DNA of 64,000 nucleotides from an uncultured Collinsella sp. GTDB taxonomy: Bacteria > Actinomycetota > Coriobacteriia > Coriobacteriales > Coriobacteriaceae. The stretch covers positions 1 through 64,000 of the forward strand of contig CAUFBM010000008.1 in assembly GCA_959023295.1 (NCBI GenBank), in the 5' to 3' direction. The notes below the pieces were generated by a model. It was not told the origin of the DNA. It saw nothing but the letters and a program-made list of their open reading frames with translations, and did no database searches. Shown here piece by piece: positions 22,368-31,825 of the stretch. Position 1 is the stretch's first letter; each line of letters begins with the position of its first letter. A program made the translations under genes and the position numbers.

Positions 22368-23930
22368 CTACTTGCCGTCGTCGTCCTGGGCTTCATCGCG
22401 CGCGTAGAGCTCCAGCATGCGGCGGCGGTATTCGTGCACGGCGAGCTTGGCGCGCTCCAGGCGGCGGCGCTCACGCGGAGTCAGCTCGGACAGGTCGACC
22501 TCGTCTCCATAGGTCTTATCGGCAAGAAGATGCGCCGCGTCCACGATGCGGGCATCGATGTTGCCGCTCGCCGCCTCGGCGGAAAGACGCTCGGCAATCG
22601 TGTCGAGCGTAGGCAGGCCCTCGAATACGCGACCATGGCCATGCGATGTCAGCAGCTCGTGCTCGCGTGCAAGCAGGCTCGCCAAATCGTGATGGGCGCG
22701 CAGGATGTCGAGCGCTTCGGATGGATGCTCGGCAACTTCTGCCACGGCGGCGACCGGCGCGGCGTCGACCACGCGGTAGAAGAGCTGCGCGAGCAGCGGC
22801 ATCAAGAACACCGTAATGGCACCGGCGGCAACCATGACCGACGCAATATCTTGCGACAGCGCGCCCGCGTTGACGGCAACGCTCGTCACGGCAACGATGA
22901 TCGGCAGGGCCGTGGTGCAGTACAGGGCCACGGTAATGCGACCGTACGCCGACACATCGCGCGTCGCGGGACAAATGCTCATAGAGATAAGGATGGGCAC
23001 GGCACGAATAATCAGTAACGCCACGATAAAGCCCGCGAGCAAGCCCGGGCGCGACGCCACGGCCGTCAGGTCGATCTTTGCGCCCGATATGGTAAAGAAC
23101 ACCGGAATCAAAAAGCCGTAGGCCAGGCCGTCGAGCTTGGTCTCGAGCGTATGGTTGCCCTCGGGGATGATATAGCGCAGGACAAAGCCGGCAGCAAAAG
23201 AACCCAACACGATGTCGAGGTCAAAGATGGCCGAGAACGCCACGAGCGTGACCAGGATGAGCACCGTCAGGCGCACGAAGGTCTGCGACGTGGTATCGGC
23301 GCGTTCCTCGACAAACGCAAAGAAGCGGCTGCCGACGCGCTTGGAGCGACTTGGGACCACGGCCAGCAACACGCAAACCGCCGCAAACAAGCCAAGGATT
23401 ACGAGCGTTTGGATGCCGGTGCGGGCAGACAGCAATACCGACATAGCAAGCACGGGCCCAAGTTCGCCCCAGGTGCCATACGCGAGAATCGAGTCGCCCA
23501 CGCGCGTTCCGGTCAGCGAACGCTCACGCATGATGGGCACGAGCGTGCCGAGCGCCGTCGAAGTGAGGGCAAGCGTCACGGCGATACCGTCGAAATGGCT
23601 GACCGAGAACCACGGGGTAAAGCGCACGGCGAGCCAGGCGATACCAAACGTGACGACCCACGTCGCCAAGCCGTAGCGTCCCTCGACGCCCGTGATGCTC
23701 TTGGGGTCGATCTCAAAGCCGGCAAGCAGGAACAAAAAGGCCAGGCCGAGCTCGGACACAAGCGAGACCTCAGCATCCACATGGATAATGCCGAGCATAT
23801 GGGGTCCCAGCACCGCGCCGAACACGAGCAAAAAGACCGTCTCGGGAACGGGTTTCCCGGGAATCGCCGAGGCGATGAAGGGGCTTGCAAAGGCCACGAG
23901 CGCGATGATGGCGAGCGAAACGAATGCCAT
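22368..23930 (-). CDS. CPA2-type cation:proton antiporter
   Basis: Monovalent cation:proton antiporter of the CPA2 (KefB/NapA) superfamily, 520 aa. About 12 membrane helices occupy residues 1-395; the family-typical segments are LLFLLAGFEIDPKSI, ALTSTALGTLVPIMRE, GSFAAGFVLRY and PVFFTISGAKIDLTA. The last 120 residues are hydrophilic, charged and probably cytoplasmic, with no clear RCK or TrkA motif. AAAGG precedes the ATG at 23930. Likely roles are pH or sodium/potassium homeostasis. The gene is single, convergent with hom and divergent from purL. Confidence 0.88.
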   Translation of the reverse strand: MAFVSLAIIALVAFASPFIASAIPGKPVPETVFLLVFGAVLGPHMLGIIHVDAEVSLVSELGLAFLFLLAGFEIDPKSITGVEGRYGLATWVVTFGIAWLAVRFTPWFSVSHFDGIAVTLALTSTALGTLVPIMRERSLTGTRVGDSILAYGTWGELGPVLAMSVLLSARTGIQTLVILGLFAAVCVLLAVVPSRSKRVGSRFFAFVEERADTTSQTFVRLTVLILVTLVAFSAIFDLDIVLGSFAAGFVLRYIIPEGNHTLETKLDGLAYGFLIPVFFTISGAKIDLTAVASRPGLLAGFIVALLIIRAVPILISMSICPATRDVSAYGRITVALYCTTALPIIVAVTSVAVNAGALSQDIASVMVAAGAITVFLMPLLAQLFYRVVDAAPVAAVAEVAEHPSEALDILRAHHDLASLLAREHELLTSHGHGRVFEGLPTLDTIAERLSAEAASGNIDARIVDAAHLLADKTYGDEVDLSELTPRERRRLERAKLAVHEYRRRMLELYARDEAQDDDGK

Positions 23931-24114
23931 GTGATGCCTTTCTCTTGTTTGCGCTTCACTGTAGCACCCTCGCCGTCCTCAACGCGCCGCGAGCTGTCGT
24001 ATCATAGTGAGGTTTACAAACATGTGGCTCAAGGCGACCGCAGGGCAGACCCCGCAAACCGACCGCTGCCGCATACCGTACCGTACGCCCAACCGATCAG
24101 GAAGGCAGGAACCA

Positions 24115-27100
24115 ATGGTCTCTCGTATCTACGTGGAGAAGAAACCCGGGTTCGACGTCGAGGCTCAGCAGCTCAAGGGCGAGCTGACCGAAATTCTCGG
24201 CATCAAGGGCATCGAGGCCCTGAGGATCATCAACCGCTACGACGTCGAGGGCATCGACGAGGAGCTTTTCCGCTCTTGCGTGCCGACCGTCTTTAGCGAG
24301 CCCCAGGTCGATGTGACCTACGACGAGCTCCCCGCAAGCGATGGCGCTGTCTTTGCCGTCGAATTCCTGCCTGGCCAGTTTGACCAGCGCGCCGACTCCG
24401 CCAGCGAGTGCGTGCAGCTCATCAGCCAGGGCGAGCGCCCCGCCGTGCGCTCCGCCAAGGTCTATATGATCTCGGGCGCTCTGGACGAAGCCGCCATCGA
24501 GGCCATCAAGCACTACGTGGTGAACCCCGTCGAGGCGCGCATCGCCTCGCTCGACCTGCCCGAGACGCTGTACATGGAGACCCCCGAGCCCCAGCCCGTC
24601 GAGGTGCTCGACGGCTTCCGCGAGCTCGACGAGGCCGGCCTTGCCGCCTTTATCGCCGATCGCGGCCTTGCCATGGACGAGGCGGACATCGCCTTCTGCC
24701 AGCAGTACTTCCGCGATGAGGACCGCGACCCCACCATCACCGAGATCCGCGTGATCGACACCTACTGGTCCGATCACTGCCGCCACACCACCTTCGGCAC
24801 CGTCCTGGACGACGTGATGATCGACGACGCCGTGGTGCAGCAAGCCTTCGACCGCTACATGGAGATGCGCCACGAGCTCGGTCGCGACGCCAAGCCCGTC
24901 TGCCTCATGGACATGGGCACCATCGGCGCCAAGTACCTTAAGAAGACCGGCGTCATGACCGATGTCGACGAATCCGAGGAGATCAACGCCTGCACCGTCA
25001 AGGTGAAGGTCGATGTCGATGGCGAGGACCAGGACTGGCTGTTCCTCTTTAAGAACGAGACCCACAACCACCCGACCGAAATCGAGCCCTTTGGCGGTGC
25101 CGCCACCTGCGTGGGCGGCGCCATCCGTGACCCGCTCTCTGGCCGCAGCTATGTGTATCAGGCCATGCGCGTCACCGGTGCCGGCGATCCCACCGTCCCG
25201 GTTTCCGAGACGCTCGAGGGCAAGTTGCCGCAGCGCAAGCTCGTGACCACTGCCGCCGCCGGCTACTCCAGCTACGGCAACCAGATCGGCCTTGCCACCG
25301 GTCAGGTCAACGAGCTCTATCACCCCGGCTACGTAGCCAAGCGTATGGAGGTCGGCGCCGTCGTGGGCGCTACCCCGGCAAACCACGTGCGCCGCGAGTG
25401 CCCCGCCCCCACCGACAAGATCATCCTGCTGGGTGGCCGCACCGGCCGTGACGGCATCGGTGGCGCCACCGGCTCCTCCAAGACCCAGAACACCGAGTCC
25501 ATCGAGACCTCGGGTGCCGAAGTCCAGAAGGGCAACGCCCCGGTCGAGCGCAAGCTGCAGCGTCTGTTCCGCCGCGGCGATGCCTGCCGTCTGATCAAGC
25601 GCTGCAACGACTTTGGCGCCGGCGGCGTCTCGGTCGCCGTGGGCGAGCTTGCCGAGGGCCTGTATGTCGACCTTGATACCGTGACCAAGAAGTACGACGG
25701 CTTGGACGGCACCGAGCTCGCTATCTCTGAGTCCCAGGAGCGCATGGCCTGCGCCGTCGCCGACGGTGACGTCGAGGAGTTCATGGGCTACGCCGCCGAG
25801 GAGAACCTGGAGGCAACCGTCATCGCCGAGGTTACCGCCGAGCCGCGTATGCGCATGGCATGGAATGGCGTCGCCATCGTCGATCTGTCCCGCGAGTTCC
25901 TCAACTCCAACGGTGCGCCCAAGCACCAGGTCGCCCACGTCTGCGCCCGCAGCGTGTGGCAGCCCAGCTGGGCCGGCACCACGCTTGCCGAGCGCATGAC
26001 CTCGCTCGTCACCGATCTTAACGTCGCCTCCAACAAGGGCCTTTCCGAGCGCTTCGACTCCACCATCGGCGCCGCGACCGTGCTCATGCCCTTTGGCGGC
26101 AAGACGCAGCTCACCCCGAGCTCTGCCATGGTCGCCAAGTTCCCCGTGGACGGTGAGACCACCACGGCGAGCGCTATGGCATGGGGCTTTAACCCCTATC
26201 TGATGGAGGCCGACCAGTTTGCGGGTGCCTACCTGTCCGTGGTCGAGTCCATCGCCAAGCTCGTGGCTGCAGGCTTTGAGCACAAGCGCGCTTACCTCTC
26301 CTTCCAGGAGTACTTCGAGCGTCTGCGCACCGAGGCCGAGCGCTGGGGCAAGCCCATGGCAGCCGTCCTGGGCGCCCTTATGGCCCAGGTCGACCTGGGT
26401 GCCGGCGCCATCGGCGGCAAGGACTCCATGAGCGGCTCGTTTGAGGACGAGGCCGGCGAGCTCAACGTTCCGCCGACCCTCATCAGCTTCGCCGTGGCCG
26501 TGGGCAAGGCGGCCCGCGCTGTCTCCCCCGAGTTCAAGGGCCTCACGCACCGCGTCGTCCGCATCGCCCCCGCCACCTATGGCCAGGACTACCGCCCCGA
26601 CGCCCAGCAGCTGCTCGCCGCATTTGACGCCGTCGAGGCGCTCACCGCCGCCGGCGACGCCCTGGCCGTCTCCACGCCCGGCTACGGCTGCGGCGCCGAG
26701 AGCCTCTTTAAGATGTGCGTCGGCAACCAGATCGGTATCGAGCTTGCCGAAGATGTGGACGTGGAGAGCCTCTTCACCCCGCTCTACGGCAGCTTTATCG
26801 TCGAGCTCGCCGAGGACGCCGAGCTGCCCGAGGTCGCCGACGGCGTTGTCGTCGAGCCCCTGGGCACCACCGTTGAGGGCTACGTCATCGACACCGGCTC
26901 CGAGGTCATCGAGCTCGCCGAGTTCCAGGAGGCCTGGGAGAGCGGCATCGAGAGCGTCTTCGCCTACCGCAGCGCCGGCGAGACCGCCGAGGTCGAGACC
27001 ATCGACTTCCGCGCCAAGGACATCCACGTGTACGGCGGCGCCAAGATCGCACGTCCGCGCGTGGTTATCCCCGTGTTCCCCGGCAACAACTGCGAGTACG

Positions 27101-27861
27101 ATAGCGCCCGCGCTTTCCGCGCCGCCGGTGCCGAGGCCGACACCTTTGTGATCAACAACCTCACGCCCGAGGCCGTCGCCGAGAGCACCCACGAGCTTGC
27201 CCGCCGCATCCGTGCAAGCCAGATCGTCATGATCCCCGGCGGCTTCTCGGGCGGTGACGAGCCCGATGGCTCCGCCAAGTTCATCACGGCGTTCTTCCGC
27301 GCTCCCGAGGTCACCGAGGCAGTCCGCGACCTGCTCAAGGCCCGCGATGGTCTGATGCTGGGCATCTGCAATGGCTTCCAGGCCCTGATCAAGCTCGGTC
27401 TGGTGCCCTACGGCGACATCGTCGACGCCACGCCCGATGCGCCCACGCTGACGTTCAACACCATCGGTCGCCATCAGAGCCGTCTGGTGCGCACCCGCAT
27501 CTCGTCCAACCTGTCCCCGTGGCTGTCGCAGTGCAGCCTGGACGACCCCTACACCGTCGCCATCAGCCACGGCGAGGGCCGCTTTGTCGCCAATGACGAA
27601 GTACTCGCCCAGCTGATTGCAAACGGCCAGGTCGCCACGCAGTACGTGGGCGAGGACGGCAAGCCCAGCATGGACCTTTCCGTCAACCCCAACGGCTCCG
27701 CACTCGCCATCGAGGGCATCACGAGCCCCGACGGCCGCGTCCTGGGCAAGATGGGCCATGCCGAGCGTCGTGGCGACAACCTGTACCGCAACGTGCCCGA
27801 GCATGTCCCCGGCGATAAGTTCATGCCGATCTTTGAGAGCGGCGTAGCCTACTTCGCCTAA
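24115..27861 (+). CDS. purL: Phosphoribosylformylglycinamidine synthase
   Basis: FGAM synthase (1248 aa), which converts FGAR, glutamine and ATP to FGAM in purine synthesis. It is the large single-chain form: N-terminal PurS-like part, duplicated AIRS-like ATP-grasping domains (THNHPTEIEPFGGAATCVGGAIRD region, SKTQNTESIE, and GGKTQLTPSSAMV), and a C-terminal class I glutamine amidotransferase with nucleophile Cys in LGICNGFQAL and His/Glu in SHGEGRF. Most Gram-positive bacteria split this enzyme into PurS, PurQ and PurL, so the fused type is worth noting, though it is shared with other coriobacteria. The start is ATG 24115, where SRIYVEKK opens and AGGAA lies upstream; the frame extends 36 codons further without a site. 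A terminator follows. Confidence 0.95.
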   Translation: MVSRIYVEKKPGFDVEAQQLKGELTEILGIKGIEALRIINRYDVEGIDEELFRSCVPTVFSEPQVDVTYDELPASDGAVFAVEFLPGQFDQRADSASECVQLISQGERPAVRSAKVYMISGALDEAAIEAIKHYVVNPVEARIASLDLPETLYMETPEPQPVEVLDGFRELDEAGLAAFIADRGLAMDEADIAFCQQYFRDEDRDPTITEIRVIDTYWSDHCRHTTFGTVLDDVMIDDAVVQQAFDRYMEMRHELGRDAKPVCLMDMGTIGAKYLKKTGVMTDVDESEEINACTVKVKVDVDGEDQDWLFLFKNETHNHPTEIEPFGGAATCVGGAIRDPLSGRSYVYQAMRVTGAGDPTVPVSETLEGKLPQRKLVTTAAAGYSSYGNQIGLATGQVNELYHPGYVAKRMEVGAVVGATPANHVRRECPAPTDKIILLGGRTGRDGIGGATGSSKTQNTESIETSGAEVQKGNAPVERKLQRLFRRGDACRLIKRCNDFGAGGVSVAVGELAEGLYVDLDTVTKKYDGLDGTELAISESQERMACAVADGDVEEFMGYAAEENLEATVIAEVTAEPRMRMAWNGVAIVDLSREFLNSNGAPKHQVAHVCARSVWQPSWAGTTLAERMTSLVTDLNVASNKGLSERFDSTIGAATVLMPFGGKTQLTPSSAMVAKFPVDGETTTASAMAWGFNPYLMEADQFAGAYLSVVESIAKLVAAGFEHKRAYLSFQEYFERLRTEAERWGKPMAAVLGALMAQVDLGAGAIGGKDSMSGSFEDEAGELNVPPTLISFAVAVGKAARAVSPEFKGLTHRVVRIAPATYGQDYRPDAQQLLAAFDAVEALTAAGDALAVSTPGYGCGAESLFKMCVGNQIGIELAEDVDVESLFTPLYGSFIVELAEDAELPEVADGVVVEPLGTTVEGYVIDTGSEVIELAEFQEAWESGIESVFAYRSAGETAEVETIDFRAKDIHVYGGAKIARPRVVIPVFPGNNCEYDSARAFRAAGAEADTFVINNLTPEAVAESTHELARRIRASQIVMIPGGFSGGDEPDGSAKFITAFFRAPEVTEAVRDLLKARDGLMLGICNGFQALIKLGLVPYGDIVDATPDAPTLTFNTIGRHQSRLVRTRISSNLSPWLSQCSLDDPYTVAISHGEGRFVANDEVLAQLIANGQVATQYVGEDGKPSMDLSVNPNGSALAIEGITSPDGRVLGKMGHAERRGDNLYRNVPEHVPGDKFMPIFESGVAYFA

Positions 27862-27898
27862 ACCTTTCCCATCGGGTACAATCCCCTCGGGTAACAAC

Positions 27899-27935
27899 AC
27901 CCGCCATCGGCACGCCCGGTGGCGGGTTCTTTTTT
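27899..27935 (+). terminator. Terminator of purL
   Basis: ACCCGCCA pairs with TGGCGGGT, with an inner CGG/CCG, and is followed by TCTTTTTT. It lies 38 nt past the purL stop and before the ribosome binding site of the EamA gene. Confidence 0.9.
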
Positions 27936-27960
27936 GCTTCGCGCATACAGGAAGGACATC

Positions 27961-28896
27961 ATGGAAAGCCGCAAGCCGTATCTCGCCACCCTGCCCGGGC
28001 TCATCCTGGGCTGCCTCGTCTGCTGCGCGCTCTGGGGATCGGCTTTCCCCTGCATCAAGATCGGCTACGGCCTCTTTGGCATTCCCGCGCACGACAGCGC
28101 CTCGCAGCTGCTCTTCGCGGGTCTGCGCTTCACCCTTGCCGGCATGCTGGTCATTGTTGGCATGAGCGTGGCCCAGCGCCGACCGCTCGTTCCGCAAGCC
28201 CGTGATATCAAGCCCATCTGTATCTTGTCGCTCTTCCAGACCATTGGCCAGTACTTCTTTTTCTACCTTGGTCTCTCCCGTGCAAGCGCTATGTCAAGCT
28301 CTATCATCGAGGCCAGCGCCAACTTCTTGGCTATCCTCTTTGCCGCTCTGGCGTTTCGCACCGAAAAGCTCAATACGGCCAAGGTGCTTGGCTGTGTGCT
28401 GGGCTTTGCCGGCGTCGCGCTCGTCAACCTTTCGGGCGCGGATGGCACCTTTGGCTTTACACTCGACGGCGAGGGTTTTATCTTGGCTTCCACCGTTGCG
28501 GGCGCTCTGTCGACCTGTCTCATTGGCATCTTCTCGCGCGAGCATGACGGCGTCTTGCTCGCCGGCTGGCAGTTTTTAGTCGGTGGCGTGGTCCTTACCG
28601 CCATCGGGTTTTTGATGGGCGGCACGTTGTCCCCCACCGAAATCGTCCCCGCCATCGCGCTCATCATTTATATGGCACTCATTTCCGCCGTCGCGTACTC
28701 GCTGTGGTCCCGTCTGCTCGCCGTCAACCCCGTCAGCCGCGTTTCGGTCTTTGGCTTTATGAACCCGGTCTTTGGCGTGCTGCTGAGCGCGCTGCTGCTC
28801 GGCGAGGGCGCCGGCACGAGCCCCGTTACCGTCATCGTTGCCCTGCTGTTGGTCTGCGGCGGTATCATCATCGTCAACAAACCCAAAAAAGCCTAG
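27961..28896 (+). CDS. EamA/DMT-family transporter
   Basis: Drug/metabolite transporter superfamily protein (311 aa) with ten predicted helices built from two EamA repeats; the first begins CALWGSAFPCIKIGYGL and the second follows LASTVAGALSTCLIG. GGFLMxP-type features are replaced by VSVFGFMNPVFGVLLSALLLGE, the usual end of the second repeat. Family members export amino acids, purines or other metabolites; substrate is not predictable. AGGAAGG precedes the ATG at 27961. The purL terminator separates it from purL, so it may be a separate unit or depend on read-through. Confidence 0.9.
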   Translation: MESRKPYLATLPGLILGCLVCCALWGSAFPCIKIGYGLFGIPAHDSASQLLFAGLRFTLAGMLVIVGMSVAQRRPLVPQARDIKPICILSLFQTIGQYFFFYLGLSRASAMSSSIIEASANFLAILFAALAFRTEKLNTAKVLGCVLGFAGVALVNLSGADGTFGFTLDGEGFILASTVAGALSTCLIGIFSREHDGVLLAGWQFLVGGVVLTAIGFLMGGTLSPTEIVPAIALIIYMALISAVAYSLWSRLLAVNPVSRVSVFGFMNPVFGVLLSALLLGEGAGTSPVTVIVALLLVCGGIIIVNKPKKA

Positions 28897-28970
28897 CGAG
28901 CTCACCTTTTTAGGGAGGGTGTTCGCACACTTTATCTTAATGGAGTACATCGGTGAGCCGAGGGCCGCCA

Positions 28971-28996
28971 CGCACGCCAGCGTGCGCCCCTTTTTT
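28971..28996 (+). terminator. Terminator of the EamA gene
   Basis: CGCACG/CGTGCG with a 4-nt loop, followed by CCCC and TTTTTT. It lies between the convergent EamA and GGDEF genes and has a T-run only for the plus strand. Confidence 0.75.
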
Positions 28997-30142
28997 CTAG
29001 CGTATCTGGACGCCGGCCTTCTTCTTCTCGCGCTTTACGCGGTAGAGCTCCGCGTCGGCAGTGCGAAGCAAGTCTTGCCAGGTATCGACGCCATCACCAA
29101 CCCGTGCGTAGCCGATGGACATCCGCAACAGATACGGAACCTCGGCGCGCGCGAGCTCGTCGTTGATCGTCGCGCACAGATGCATGATATCCTGCTCCGC
29201 CGCCGCCTTTTGAAGCACCACGAACTCATCGCCGCCATAACGTGCGATAAAGCTACCAGACGCCGAGCAGACTTCTTTGAGCGCAGTGGAGATGACCTGA
29301 AGAGCATGGTCACCCTCCACATGTCCATAGCGATCGTTAATCTGCTTAAAGCCGTCGGCGTCCATCATAAGCAGATACACATCTTCGGCCTGATCAACAT
29401 TTGAGAAGAGCGACAGCATATAGGTCTCAAAACGGTTGCGATTATTAAGGCCAGTCAACGGGTCGGTCGAGATCAGCTGCTCCTGGTAGATGATGTAGAG
29501 CAGTAGGATGCTCAGCGTTATACCGACGCAAAGGCCCGGTACCGAAAACAAAACCTGGAAGGTACCGCCCACCAGAGCGGGAACCGCAAAAAAGGCGAGG
29601 GTGCGATAAATGGCCTTCTTTTGCAGGCTTTCGACTTTTCGAGCCTGAATAAAGGCATGCAAGGACGTATATATGATGTAGCAGTAGCTAACGATAGGTT
29701 GAATCATATAAAGCGCTCCGCGACGATATACGCCCTGCGCATCGATATAGAACATGGTGTGCGTCCAGTAGCTGGTAAATGCCAGCACGACCACCAATAC
29801 GGTTGGCAACGTCACGAGCGCCACCCTATAGCGCGCGGTCAAAAGGCGAGAGCCCTGCACTGTCTCGGAATACAAAAACCAAATGAGGCACGCGATGGCG
29901 AACAGCGAAAACGAGACCGCGTTGGAAATCCAGTTGGCCGTGATGCCTACAGGAGTGCTCACGCCGTCCGAGAGCGTCCAGATCATATCGAATAATATGT
30001 ACGCGGCAGAGGTGTAGCCAAGCATGCTAAACAATAGCTGCAGGGTGCTCGAGAACAAGGAGCGACGACTTCGCGCGGCAAGCCCGATAAGAACAATCAT
30101 GCATAGCAGGAATATCTCAATCTTGAGTGCCTTAACCACTAG
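28997..30142 (-). CDS. Membrane diguanylate cyclase (GGDEF)
   Basis: Predicted diguanylate cyclase (381 aa) making cyclic di-GMP. The N-terminal half has six or seven hydrophobic helices and acts as a membrane sensor; the C-terminal domain (about 225-375) has DPLTGLNNRNRFE, DADGFKQINDRYGHVEGD and the active-site YGGDEF near 300. An RxxD inhibitory site is not obvious. No EAL domain is present. The frame opens at a TTG (30157) without a binding site; AAGGGA lies nine bases before GTG 30142, which I choose. An extended -10 (TGCTATGAT) lies upstream at 30236-30231. In this lineage cyclic di-GMP targets are not evident from the window. Confidence 0.88.
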   Translation of the reverse strand, partial: LVVKALKIEIFLLCMIVLIGLAARSRRSLFSSTLQLLFSMLGYTSAAYILFDMIWTLSDGVSTPVGITANWISNAVSFSLFAIACLIWFLYSETVQGSRLLTARYRVALVTLPTVLVVVLAFTSYWTHTMFYIDAQGVYRRGALYMIQPIVSYCYIIYTSLHAFIQARKVESLQKKAIYRTLAFFAVPALVGGTFQVLFSVPGLCVGITLSILLLYIIYQEQLISTDPLTGLNNRNRFETYMLSLFSNVDQAEDVYLLMMDADGFKQINDRYGHVEGDHALQVISTALKEVCSASGSFIARYGGDEFVVLQKAAAEQDIMHLCATINDELARAEVPYLLRMSIGYARVGDGVDTWQDLLRTADAELYRVKREKKKAGVQIR

Positions 30143-30230
30143 ACGCCATCCCTTCAATATCCGAATGGTCAGAATCGCCCAATTCGAATCAGGGCAATAA
30201 ACACCCCTTTACTCCGCAGGGGTAAAGGGA

Positions 30231-30261
30231 ATCATAGCAAAGCGCCCGAACATCACTGCAA
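30231..30261 (-). promoter_or_regulatory. Candidate promoter of the GGDEF gene
   Basis: On the minus strand TTGCAG (30261-30256) and, 19 nt later, TATGAT (30236-30231) preceded by TGC, an extended -10. The promoter overlaps the hairpin downstream of kdgT, so the two genes may be separately transcribed. Confidence 0.35.
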
Positions 30262-30282
30262 AACAGTTTCTGTTCGGGCGCT
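30241..30282 (-). terminator. Terminator of kdgT
   Basis: AGCGCCCGAACA pairs perfectly with TGTTCGGGCGCT (12 bp) and the loop has a smaller ACTG/CAGT stem. On the minus strand only TTTG follows, so termination efficiency is uncertain, though stem strength is high. Confidence 0.65.
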
Positions 30283-30328
30283 CAGACGGCGCGAATTGCA
30301 CGCCGGAATCATTGATGGGTATCGATTG

Positions 30329-31351
30329 CTACTCGCCATCGATGTCGGTCGCGACGGCCTCTTCGATGGCCTCGACACCGGCAGGCGACAGGTCTTCCTT
30401 GCCCTGGCAGAACTTCTTATCGACCCAGCCGGTCAGAATCGGGGCCATGATTGCCGTGATGATGACGGCAGTGGCGATCTGCGCATACGCGGTGGGCGCA
30501 AGCTCGGCATAGCGCGGAGCGACCTCGGCGAGGGCGACCGGCGTGGTCATAGCCGTGCCGGCGATAGTGGAGCAGGCAACGGCCGCCTTGCCGTTACCAC
30601 CGCACAGGCGCTCGAACGCAAAGGTGATGGGGCCGACGATAAAGAGCGTGACAAGGCCCAGCAAGATGCCGGAAATACCGCCGGTGATAAAGCTCGAAAG
30701 GCTCATGGACGCACCGAGCTGAAATCCGATAACAGCGATCGCGGGATTGGCGCCGGGAACCAGCAGGTTCTTGATAAACGGGAACAAGTTGCCCAGGACC
30801 ATGCCGATAACAAGCGGCAGGATGGATCCGATGATGGTGCCGACGGGGATGTTGGCGAGACCCGAAACACCAAGGATGATCATCGTGACGGCGGGGCCGG
30901 CCGTAAAGAACAGGATACCGACGGCGCCCTGCTCGGACTCATCGCCGAACTCGCCCATGATGCCCGTATAGAGCGCCATGTTGCAAAACGTAATGCCGCC
31001 GATGATGGAAACCGAGCTCAGGCCTAAAAAGTTATCGTTAAAGAAGTACGCGACGCCCAGACCCAGCGCGGCTGCCACTACAAGCTTAGGAATCAGCACG
31101 ACGATGCCGGTCTTGATGGCGCCCGGCGTGGACTTAAAGCTGATGCCGGCGCCCACAAACAGCAGGATCGCGGCGACGATGGTATTGGAGCCACCGCGGC
31201 AGGCAGCCGTAAAGAAGCCGCCGATCTCAAAAACCTGCGGGCAGAAGGTGTTGAGCAAAAGACCGACGATCATCGGATAGATCATGATGTCGCCCGGGAT
31301 GCGCGGAACCTTGAATTTCTTTTGCTCGTTGGCGGTCGCTTCCTGTGCCAT
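30329..31351 (-). CDS. kdgT: 2-keto-3-deoxygluconate permease
   Basis: KdgT-family permease (340 aa, about ten helices), which imports 2-keto-3-deoxygluconate, a breakdown product of pectin and uronic acids, by proton symport. Family traits are KVPRIPGDIMIYPMIVGLLLNTF at the N-terminus, EIGGFFTAACRGGSNTI, FVGAGISFKSTPGA, and GGNGKAAVACSTIAGTAM. GGGGGTTTC precedes the ATG at 31351; the frame extends ten codons upstream without a better start. No KDG kinase or aldolase lies nearby, so how the substrate enters metabolism is not shown in this window. The C-terminal 20 residues are acidic. Confidence 0.92.
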   Translation of the reverse strand: MAQEATANEQKKFKVPRIPGDIMIYPMIVGLLLNTFCPQVFEIGGFFTAACRGGSNTIVAAILLFVGAGISFKSTPGAIKTGIVVLIPKLVVAAALGLGVAYFFNDNFLGLSSVSIIGGITFCNMALYTGIMGEFGDESEQGAVGILFFTAGPAVTMIILGVSGLANIPVGTIIGSILPLVIGMVLGNLFPFIKNLLVPGANPAIAVIGFQLGASMSLSSFITGGISGILLGLVTLFIVGPITFAFERLCGGNGKAAVACSTIAGTAMTTPVALAEVAPRYAELAPTAYAQIATAVIITAIMAPILTGWVDKKFCQGKEDLSPAGVEAIEEAVATDIDGE

Positions 31352-31501
31352 GAAACCCCCATTTCCGCTGACGCGGAACAAAAGCCCACGTCATGCTTTG
31401 CTACAGTAAAGTTTGACCATGGTACCAGAAGAAATAGACCAGCTCGGTGAAAAATTCGACAAGTTGGGATGGAACGAGATTCGGCGCCCGCGACGTCACC
31501 C

Positions 31502-31825
31502 CTATATAAGGCTCAAGACAATATAGAGTACGATGCCCGAGACGCAGCACCACAGCATCGATTTTGTCTTGACCGCCACGACCACGACGCCGACGGCCGC
31601 AATCCAGGGAACCAGGGCAGGCCAGAGTCCCGCGTCGAACGCGCCGGGACTCACCAAGTCGTTGGCGACCAGCGCGGCAAAGGCAGCGGGCGGGATATAG
31701 CTCAGGGCCTCGGTAATGCGGGGCGACAGGGTCCGCCCGCGCAAGGCGAACGCCGGCGCAATGCGAAAGAACGCGATAGCAGCCCACGACGACAGCCACA
31801 GAACCAAGAACTCGTTAACGGGCAT
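31502..31825 (-). CDS. azlD: AzlD-family branched-chain amino acid exporter subunit
   Basis: Small membrane subunit (107 aa, four hydrophobic segments) of an AzlCD-type exporter of branched-chain amino acids and analogues. It shows the FFRIAPAFALRGRTLSPRI motif and LSYIPPAAFAALVAND, both typical of AzlD. The start codon at 31825 overlaps the end of azlC by 11 nt, so the two are translated together. The frame can be extended far upstream inside azlC, but that sequence is a shadow of azlC. Confidence 0.88.
   Translation of the reverse strand: MPVNEFLVLWLSSWAAIAFFRIAPAFALRGRTLSPRITEALSYIPPAAFAALVANDLVSPGAFDAGLWPALVPWIAAVGVVVVAVKTKSMLWCCVSGIVLYIVLSLI

Noticed and set aside
20906..22474. A 522-codon minus-strand frame opposite hom
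   Set aside because: Antisense of homoserine dehydrogenase, which has all catalytic motifs and its own terminator.
24097..28197. A 1366-codon open frame on the minus strand across purL
   Set aside because: It is the antisense shadow of purL in high-GC codon use; it lacks a ribosome binding site, and its Gly/Asp/Val/His-rich sequence shows no motif.
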